From an uncultured Moraxella sp. (GTDB lineage Bacteria; Pseudomonadota; Gammaproteobacteria; Pseudomonadales; Moraxellaceae): a DNA stretch of 10,773 nucleotides. The notes below the pieces were generated by a model, which had not been told where the DNA came from, searched no databases, and saw only the letters and a program-made list of their open reading frames with translations. Of this stretch, positions 6,656 through 10,773 are shown in pieces. The first letter of the stretch is position 1; each line of letters begins with the position of its first letter. Both the position numbers and the translations under genes were made by a program. The stretch spans positions 1 to 10,773 of the forward strand of contig CALAPG010000286.1 in assembly GCA_937889485.1 (NCBI GenBank), read 5' to 3'.

Positions 6656-6848
6656 GTTTTTCCTTGCAAAATCAACTTAAGTTAAATAACAAAACAACAA
6701 TTTATCGCAAATATTACATTTCACTGTAATTAATTACATAACCACATATAAAAAGTAAATAAACATAAAAGACATTGCTGAAAAATTGCGTTTAAATATG
6801 CTCAAGGGTAACGTAACAAAATATGTCAACGCTTTTACTTTTTACTAA
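6656..6848. other. AT-rich divergent intergenic region without a recognisable gene
   Basis: This is the part of the 521-nt gap between ahcY and the outer-membrane protein gene that the riboswitch and promoters do not explain. I see no coding frame, tRNA or Rho-independent terminator in it. It is strongly AT-rich and contains the inverted repeat at 6713-6730. Upstream-activating A/T tracts for both divergent promoters are plausible; a small RNA cannot be excluded. Confidence 0.5.
6713..6730. repeat. ATTACA-N6-TGTAAT inverted repeat, possible operator
   Basis: Perfect 6-bp arms (6713-6718 and 6725-6730) are separated by 6 nt, and a further ATTACAT half-site sits at 6733-6739. The size and spacing resemble a dimeric regulator site. 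It lies between the two divergent promoters. No known regulator consensus was matched. Confidence 0.35.
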
Positions 6849-6877
6849 CGGCTTTTTTATTGCCAATGCATTATAAT
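6849..6877 (+). promoter_or_regulatory. promoter of the outer-membrane protein gene
   Basis: A perfect TATAAT lies at 6872-6877, with a poor -35 (CGGCTT, 6849-6854) at 17 nt and T-rich DNA around it. The predicted start near 6884 gives a leader of about 55 nt. The weak -35 suggests an activator or UP-element contribution. Confidence 0.55.
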
Positions 6878-6905
6878 TGGCGAGTGAAGTGTTTAGTTTT
6901 CAATC

Positions 6906-6932
6906 GGATTTTTAAAATCCTGTTTTAAGGAG
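6906..6932 (+). promoter_or_regulatory. leader hairpin and strong ribosome site
   Basis: GGATT/AATCC (6906-6910, 6916-6920) forms a small hairpin 6 nt before a strong AAGGAG (6927-6932) that stands 6 nt from the ATG. It may protect the 5' end of an abundant mRNA. The ribosome site fixes the start of the following gene. Confidence 0.5.
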
Positions 6933-6938
6933 ATTTAC

Positions 6939-7775
6939 ATGAAAGCATTAAAATTGGCTGCCATCCCAGCGGCATTAATCGCCACCTCAGCATTTGCCCA
7001 GCCAGTTGTGGTTGAGCAACAAGTAATCGCAGAACCTGTGGCAGTATCTACCACCACTTATGATGCAGAAGCAGGCATGGTAAAAAACACCACTACTCAA
7101 GTTGTTGAAGGTACCAAAACTGTATTTGGCACAGTGACTCACCCAGCCTCAATCAGCGCTGAAGTTGGTACAACAGGCTATGGCGTAGGCTTGGCTTGGG
7201 GTCTAAACGACAAAACTGACCTAGTTGCAGGTTGGAACGGCGGTAAATTTGATGACAACATCGATTTAGACTCTGATGACTCTTATATCAACTACCGTAA
7301 AGTATTGGGCAAAGGCTTCAAAAACTTCCAAGGTACCCTTGACTACAAAGCAGACATGAGTAACCCATACCTAGGTGTCAACCTACACCCATTATCAAAT
7401 GGTTTTACAGTGGGTACAGGTATCATCTATAACGACAGCGATGCTAGCGCAACTCTAACGCCAAGAACGGATGGTACAAATATTAGCATCAACGACACAG
7501 ATTACCCGGTACCAAAAGACAGTTCTTTAAGTGTTGACGCTAAATACAAAAACAACTTAGCGCCTTACTTGACATTGGGCTATCACCCAGATATCACCAC
7601 TCGTTTTGGCTTATTTGGTGAAGTAGGTGCGGCGTATGTTGGTAAAGCAGACGTAAAAGTATCAGGTACCAACGGTGTGCCACAAAAAACCATCGATGCA
7701 GTACAGCAAGAAGTGGACTCACGTGACAACAAATGGTGGCCAATTGCCAAAGTTGGCGCAACTTACCGCTTCTAA
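6939..7775 (+). CDS. predicted outer-membrane beta-barrel protein, family not assigned
   Basis: The 278-residue product has a clear Sec signal peptide: basic start MKALK, a hydrophobic core and SAFA before a likely cleavage at A20/Q21. After it comes a V/T-rich, probably unstructured stretch (21-68). From about 70 onward, alternating short strands and turns rich in Gly and aromatic residues, such as EVGTTGYGVGLAW (75-87) and YLTLGYHPDITTRFGLFGEVG (in pieces across 210-230), fit an 8-10-strand barrel. It ends in YRF, the terminal Phe signature recognised by the BAM machinery. There are no cysteines. The pattern of an EVGTxGYG opening and a later YNDS segment recalls a widespread uncharacterised proteobacterial barrel family, from memory only. 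Strong ribosome site, single-gene unit, strong terminator, and heavy use of GGT, GTA and GCA codons suggest high expression. The substrate or role is unknown. Confidence 0.85.
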   Translation: MKALKLAAIPAALIATSAFAQPVVVEQQVIAEPVAVSTTTYDAEAGMVKNTTTQVVEGTKTVFGTVTHPASISAEVGTTGYGVGLAWGLNDKTDLVAGWNGGKFDDNIDLDSDDSYINYRKVLGKGFKNFQGTLDYKADMSNPYLGVNLHPLSNGFTVGTGIIYNDSDASATLTPRTDGTNISINDTDYPVPKDSSLSVDAKYKNNLAPYLTLGYHPDITTRFGLFGEVGAAYVGKADVKVSGTNGVPQKTIDAVQQEVDSRDNKWWPIAKVGATYRF

Positions 7776-7794
7776 CATTGTCCATACCCTACAC

Positions 7795-7827
7795 AAAAAA
7801 ACGATGCCTTTGCGCATCGTTTTTTTT
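7795..7827. terminator. bidirectional terminator between the barrel-protein gene and the Lrp-type gene
   Basis: The stem ACGATGC (7801-7807)/GCATCGT (7814-7820) has a 6-nt loop, with A7 on the left and T8 on the right. It gives a U run on both strands, so it can end the plus-strand gene (stop at 7775) and the convergent minus-strand gene (stop at 7905). Confidence 0.9.
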
Positions 7828-7904
7828 GTAAAATTTTTTAAAAAGCGTATTTAAACAGGTTTCCAAAAAAATTTTGGTAACTTACCCACACATGCCATTG
7901 GGCA

Positions 7905-8369
7905 TTATCCCGCCAAGACTGCGCGCGAAAATACTTCCCTTAATTCAAAACCTGTATGCACCTGCGAAATCCCCTCAATGCGGTTTAGCCTGTGCAGCAA
8001 AAACTCCTCATAATGTGCCATATCTCTTACCACCGCTTTAATCAGGTAATCTTCGCTACGTCCTGTCACAATGCTACAGCTCACCACTTCAGGGAACGCT
8101 TGCAATTTTTGCTCAAAGTTACTAAAGCGCTCGGCAGTATGTTTATCCATACTAATGGCAATAAAAACAGCCAGCTGATAGCCCAACTTTCGTGGATCGG
8201 TGACCAAGCGATAGCCCGTAATAACCCCCGCTTCTTCTAACTGTTTTACCCGCCTTGCACACGGTGTGGGGCTCAAATTGACACGTTCTGCCAACTCAAG
8301 GTTGCTCATACGCGCATTATTTTGTAAAACAGCCAAAATTTCTTGGTCTTTTTTATCCAGTTGGTACAT
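7905..8369 (-). CDS. Lrp/AsnC-family transcriptional regulator
   Basis: The 154-residue product is the usual size for this family of amino-acid-responsive DNA-binding proteins, which form dimers to octamers and wrap DNA. The opening YQLDKKDQEIL and the helix-turn-helix at about 22-43 (SNLELAERVNLSPTPCARRV) are typical; the C-terminal RAM ligand domain runs from about 65 to 145 and includes the effector-loop motif TGRSEDYLI (102-110). It is transcribed away from leuA with a 164-nt gap full of repeated elements, so control of leuA and of itself is the natural hypothesis. It could be a true Lrp or another leucine-sensing paralogue; the sequence alone does not decide. The start is supported by AGAGAA about 7 nt upstream. 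A candidate -10 on the minus strand is uncertain because the region is AT-rich. Confidence 0.93.
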   Translation of the reverse strand: MYQLDKKDQEILAVLQNNARMSNLELAERVNLSPTPCARRVKQLEEAGVITGYRLVTDPRKLGYQLAVFIAISMDKHTAERFSNFEQKLQAFPEVVSCSIVTGRSEDYLIKAVVRDMAHYEEFLLHRLNRIEGISQVHTGFELREVFSRAVLAG

Positions 8370-8385
8370 GGTAGTTTCTCTTATG

Positions 8386-8463
8386 TTAGTGATTTTGACT
8401 CAAAATTTGGTTGATATTAGTGATTTATTTCATTATCTGGTTAATTTATAGCAAAATTTGGTT
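8386..8463. promoter_or_regulatory. repeated, helically phased elements: probable Lrp-type operator array
   Basis: TTAGTGATTT occurs at 8386-8395 and 8417-8426, 31 bp apart. CAAAATTTGGTT occurs at 8401-8412 and 8452-8463, 51 bp apart, with a related TCTGGTTAAT at 8436-8445. The TGGTT cores lie at 8408, 8438 and 8459, that is 30 and 21 bp apart, close to whole helical turns. The first two units form an imperfect tandem duplication of about 30 bp. The array lies between the regulator's ATG and the leuA -10 box, and its last copy covers the leuA -35 region. Confidence 0.65.
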
Positions 8464-8485
8464 ACTTTTTCTAGTCAAAAAACCG

Positions 8486-8491
8486 TATAAT
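8486..8491 (+). promoter_or_regulatory. leuA promoter, -10 box
   Basis: A perfect TATAAT; the -35 region (about 8462-8468) is poor and overlaps the last CAAAATTTGGTT copy, suggesting regulator dependence. The predicted leader is about 36 nt, too short for a leucine-rich leader peptide with an attenuator. Confidence 0.65.
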
Positions 8492-8533
8492 TATTTCATT
8501 GTTTGTTGTGCCTACCAATGAGGGAGCCAAAAA

Positions 8534-10255
8534 ATGTCCATCCAGCCAAAAAACACTGCCTTTGATCATAAAAAATACCAGCCATTTGCGTTTGCGCCAA
8601 AACTGCCAGACCGCACTTGGCCAGACCAAACCATCACCAAAGCACCAATTTGGACATCGGTGGATTTGCGAGACGGTAACCAAGCCTTGATTGAGCCGAT
8701 GAGCATTGAGCAAAAAATGCGCTTTTTTGATTTATTGGTGGATGTAGGCTTTAAAGAAATCGAAATTGGTTTCCCATCAGCGGCGCAAGTTGAATATGAC
8801 TTTACCCGTAAGTTGATTGAAGGCGGTCATGTGCCCGATGATGTGACTTTGCAGGTATTGGTGCAAGCGCGTGAACATTTGATTCGCCGCACATTTGAGT
8901 CATTAAAAGGCGCAAAGCGTGCCATTGTCCATGTGTATAATTCCACCTCAAAAGTGCAGCGTGACAAGGTTTATCAAAAAAACCTTGAGGATATCACTGC
9001 CATTGCGGTAGAAGGGGCGACCTTGTTGCGTGATTTGTCAAAAGAGTACCCTGAGACCGAGTGGGTGTTTGAGTACTCACCTGAGAGTTTTTCACAAACA
9101 GAAGTTGATTTTTCTGTGAAGGTATGTGATGCGGTGTGTCAAGTGTGGCGTCCTGATTTGGGACAGCAAGTGATTTTTAACTTACCATCAACGGTGGAAA
9201 GCTCAACCCCAAACCTTTATGCTGACCAGATTGAATATTTTTGCCGTCACTTGCCAATGCGTGAGCACGTGATTGTCAGTTTGCACACCCACAATGACCG
9301 TGGCTGTGCGGTGGCCGCCAGTGAGCTTGGCTTGATGGCAGGGGCTGACCGTATTGAAGGCACGCTTTTTGGCAATGGCGAGCGTACGGGCAATATGGAT
9401 ATCATGGTCATGGCGATGAATATGTATAGCCAAGGGGTTGACCCACAGCTTGATTTTAGCAACATGAGTGAGATTGCCCAAGTGGTGAGCGAGTGTAACC
9501 AGTTACCGATTCATCCGCGTCATCCCTATGTGGGCGAGCTTGTCTTTACCGCATTTAGTGGCTCACACCAAGATGCCATCAAAAAATCGCTGGATTATAA
9601 CCAAAAAAATGCCCAAGCCACCCAAGGCTTGTGGGATGTCGCGTACTTGCCGATTGACCCTGCGCATATCGGACGTGGCTATCAAGATGTGGTACGTATC
9701 AATAGCCAATCAGGTAAGGGCGGTGTGGCGTATATCTTGCAGCGTGACTTCGGCTTTCATTTGCCGCGCTGGACGCAGATTGACTTTAGCCGCGTGATTC
9801 AGCAAGAAGCCGAACGCCGTCAAACAGAGCTAACCTCCGATGATGTGATTAACGTATTTGAAAATACCTACTTGAACCAGTCCGCCTTGGCATTACAGGA
9901 CTATGAAATCAAAAATACTGGCGGCGCGGTGAGCTTTAAAGGCTCGGTGCGCTTAGGCGATGAGGTGGTGGATGTGGTCGGCAACGGTAATGGCCCATTA
10001 TCTGCCTTTATCAATGGCATTGCAGACAAACTGCAAAAAAACATTCATGTTATCAATTATGCTGAACACGCGCTTACCCAAAACGACATTACCAGCACGG
10101 ATGCCAATGCGGTGGCGTATTTACAGCTCAATATTGACGGCGAGATTTATTCAGGGATTGGTACATGTTCAAGCACCGTGTCCGCCATGCTAAAAGCTGC
10201 ATTATCAGCGTTGGCACAAGCGCAATTGGTTGATAGCGTTCATAGCCCAGCATAA
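8534..10255 (+). CDS. leuA: 2-isopropylmalate synthase
   Basis: The 573-residue product condenses acetyl-CoA with 2-oxoisovalerate, the first committed step of leucine synthesis, and is normally feedback-inhibited by leucine. It belongs to the longer LeuA branch (like the Mycobacterium and Corynebacterium enzymes) rather than the E. coli type, judging by its N-terminal extension and opening motifs. The TIM-barrel catalytic domain covers about 30-310: VDLRDGNQ (43-50, with R46/D47), the metal-binding HTHNDRG (251-257) and GNGERTGN (280-287, N287). A linker and a C-terminal LeuA regulatory domain (about 430-560) follow, containing GNGNGP (483-488) and the GIGTCSSTVSA segment near 541-551. The ribosome site AGGGAG (8521-8526) is 7 nt before the ATG. 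It is a single-gene unit with its own promoter and terminator, divergent from an Lrp-type regulator. Confidence 0.97.
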   Translation: MSIQPKNTAFDHKKYQPFAFAPKLPDRTWPDQTITKAPIWTSVDLRDGNQALIEPMSIEQKMRFFDLLVDVGFKEIEIGFPSAAQVEYDFTRKLIEGGHVPDDVTLQVLVQAREHLIRRTFESLKGAKRAIVHVYNSTSKVQRDKVYQKNLEDITAIAVEGATLLRDLSKEYPETEWVFEYSPESFSQTEVDFSVKVCDAVCQVWRPDLGQQVIFNLPSTVESSTPNLYADQIEYFCRHLPMREHVIVSLHTHNDRGCAVAASELGLMAGADRIEGTLFGNGERTGNMDIMVMAMNMYSQGVDPQLDFSNMSEIAQVVSECNQLPIHPRHPYVGELVFTAFSGSHQDAIKKSLDYNQKNAQATQGLWDVAYLPIDPAHIGRGYQDVVRINSQSGKGGVAYILQRDFGFHLPRWTQIDFSRVIQQEAERRQTELTSDDVINVFENTYLNQSALALQDYEIKNTGGAVSFKGSVRLGDEVVDVVGNGNGPLSAFINGIADKLQKNIHVINYAEHALTQNDITSTDANAVAYLQLNIDGEIYSGIGTCSSTVSAMLKAALSALAQAQLVDSVHSPA

Positions 10256-10281
10256 AATCGTTTCTTATTTCACTTTAACTT

Positions 10282-10308
10282 ACCTGTCTGCCAAAGACAG
10301 GTTTTTTT
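10282..10308 (+). terminator. intrinsic terminator of leuA
   Basis: The perfect 8-bp stem ACCTGTCT/AGACAGGT has a 5-nt loop and is followed by six more T residues, 27 nt after the leuA stop. Confidence 0.93.
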
Positions 10309-10326
10309 GGGTTAGCCTTTAAAAAA

Positions 10327-10353
10327 AATTGTAAAAAATTAAAAAATACAATT
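10327..10353. repeat. AATTGTA/TACAATT inverted repeat upstream of bfd
   Basis: Perfect 7-bp arms (10327-10333, 10347-10353) flank a 13-nt A/T spacer. The right arm overlaps the bfd -35 box. It may be a second operator or simply part of an A-rich UP element. Confidence 0.3.
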
Positions 10354-10380
10354 GATAATAAGAATAATTATCATTATTAT
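10352..10380 (+). promoter_or_regulatory. bfd promoter
   Basis: The -35 box TTGATA (10352-10357) and -10 box TATTAT (10375-10380) have an exact 17-nt spacer and a strongly A-rich upstream tract. The Fur box fills the spacer, so Fur binding would block RNA polymerase. Confidence 0.7.
10354..10372 (+). promoter_or_regulatory. Fur box (iron-responsive operator)
   Basis: This 19-mer begins GATAAT and ends ATTATC, matching the classical Fur consensus at 16 of 19 positions. A second overlapping palindrome, AATAAT-TATC-ATTATT (10363-10378), suggests room for two Fur dimers. Confidence 0.88.
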
Positions 10381-10418
10381 AAACATTGAATCAAACCATC
10401 TGTACAAAGGTTATGACT

Positions 10419-10622
10419 ATGTTTGTGTGTATTTGTAATGCAGTAAAAGAAAGTCAAATTAAAAAAGCAATCACAGCAGGGCATCACAGTATCGAAGCAC
10501 TTCAAGCCGAACTTGATGTAGCGACCTGCTGCGGGGGCTGCCAGCCCATGATTGAATCTTACCTAGATGAACATGCCCAGCAAGTCGTGGCTTGTCAAAA
10601 CCTCTATATTGAAGCAGTTTGA
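10419..10622 (+). CDS. bfd: bacterioferritin-associated ferredoxin
   Basis: The 67-residue [2Fe-2S] protein docks on bacterioferritin and passes electrons to reduce and release stored iron. The four cluster cysteines fall exactly where E. coli Bfd has them: C4 and C6 (MFVCICN) and C38 and C41 (CCGGC), with helical BFD-fold sequence between and after. Two extra cysteines (C37, C59) are present. The start is set at MFVCIC: AAGG at 10407-10410 is 8 nt from this ATG, whereas the in-frame ATG at 10413 is only 2 nt away and the ATG at 10386 lies within the promoter/leader and would add 11 residues absent from the family. A strong Fur box over the promoter means expression when iron is scarce, the expected logic for an iron-release protein. 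The gene starting at 10767 may be its partner bacterioferritin. Confidence 0.94.
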   Translation: MFVCICNAVKESQIKKAITAGHHSIEALQAELDVATCCGGCQPMIESYLDEHAQQVVACQNLYIEAV

Positions 10623-10690
10623 CCGCTACCAAACTCTACCAAAGACGCTATCAACCCAAAAAATTTTGTGAACAAGCGGCAATTTTTGCT

Positions 10691-10720
10691 TTGATAAACA
10701 TTGGTTTGTCATGATAAGAT
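10691..10720 (+). promoter_or_regulatory. promoter of the gene at the right edge
   Basis: The -35 box TTGATA (10691-10696) and extended -10 TGATAAGAT (10712-10720) have an 18-nt spacer; the predicted leader is about 40 nt. Unlike bfd, no Fur box is seen here. Confidence 0.5.
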
Positions 10721-10766
10721 GCAAGTAATGAGTAACGATTTATTTAATTTGGGTAAGGAGGCAACC

Positions 10767-10773
10767 ATGAAAG
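10767..10773 (+). CDS. start of a further gene, cut by the window edge; possibly bacterioferritin
   Basis: ATG AAA G is preceded by a near-perfect Shine-Dalgarno, TAAGGAGG (10754-10761), at 5 nt. Only Met-Lys and one base of the next codon are visible. Bacterioferritins usually begin MKG and often neighbour bfd, so bfr is a reasonable guess, but the sequence here cannot prove it. Confidence 0.6.

Noticed and set aside
6750..6843. Long-range inverted repeat AAAAAGTAAA / TTTACTTTTT.
   Set aside because: Low-complexity A/T arms 74 nt apart in an AT-rich region; expected by chance.
7892..7905. ATGCC/GGCAT hairpin at the end of the Lrp-type gene as its terminator.
   Set aside because: No T run follows on either strand; the bidirectional terminator at 7795-7827 is a better candidate.
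8498..8533. Leucine leader peptide or attenuator before leuA.
   Set aside because: Only about 36 nt separate the predicted start from the leuA ATG, with no Leu-codon run and no terminator hairpin.
9203..9481. Long minus-strand reading frames inside leuA and similar frames inside ahcY, metF and bioA.
   Set aside because: They overlap strongly conserved genes, match no known protein pattern and lack ribosome sites; they are shadows.
10386..10418. Longer bfd product from the ATG at 10386 or 10413.
   Set aside because: 10386 lies almost at the predicted transcription start and adds residues absent from Bfd; 10413 is 2 nt from the ribosome site. The family begins at MFVCIC.

Overview
The window looks like chromosomal DNA from a gammaproteobacterium of the Moraxellaceae (Moraxella, Psychrobacter or Acinetobacter relatives). 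This placement rests on protein similarity recalled from memory, moderate-to-low GC and AT-rich intergenic regions; the species is inferred. I see no insertion sequence, prophage, CRISPR array, tRNA or rRNA gene. Every gene is housekeeping or regulatory.

Left half (1-6417, all minus strand). Read in the direction of transcription: ahcY (S-adenosylhomocysteine hydrolase), terminator, metF (methylenetetrahydrofolate reductase), terminator, then bioA (DAPA aminotransferase), rsmE (16S rRNA m3U1498 methyltransferase) and a PAS-GGDEF-EAL cyclic-di-GMP protein that runs off the left edge. The last three are closely spaced (46 and 8 nt gaps) and are probably one operon. Four consecutive genes deal with the SAM/SAH cycle: RsmE uses SAM and makes SAH, BioA uses SAM as amino donor, AhcY removes SAH, and MetF supplies the methyl group that regenerates methionine.

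Middle (6418-6938) is the only long gene-free stretch. Its left part, on the minus strand, holds the best find in the window: a 5' leader before ahcY that matches an SAH riboswitch. The conserved ligand-contact bases are present, and all six pairs of the long-range pseudoknot are kept although four of them differ in sequence from the Ralstonia riboswitch as I remember it. A candidate terminator hairpin overlaps the 3' pseudoknot strand, which suggests an antitermination ON switch. The stem between the two halves carries an unusual insert with three GTACAAGA repeats. The right part is AT-rich and holds the promoter of the next, divergent gene.

Right half. 6939-7775 (+) encodes an exported outer-membrane beta-barrel protein of unassigned family. 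It is convergent with an Lrp/AsnC-family regulator (7905-8369, -) and the two share a bidirectional terminator. The regulator is divergent from leuA (8534-10255, +, 2-isopropylmalate synthase). The leuA/regulator gap holds repeated, helically phased elements that look like a multi-site Lrp-type operator. After leuA and its terminator comes bfd (bacterioferritin-associated ferredoxin, 10419-10622, +), whose promoter is covered by a 16/19 Fur box. At the right edge, a promoter, a very strong Shine-Dalgarno and an ATG mark the start of another gene; bacterioferritin is plausible, but only two codons are visible.
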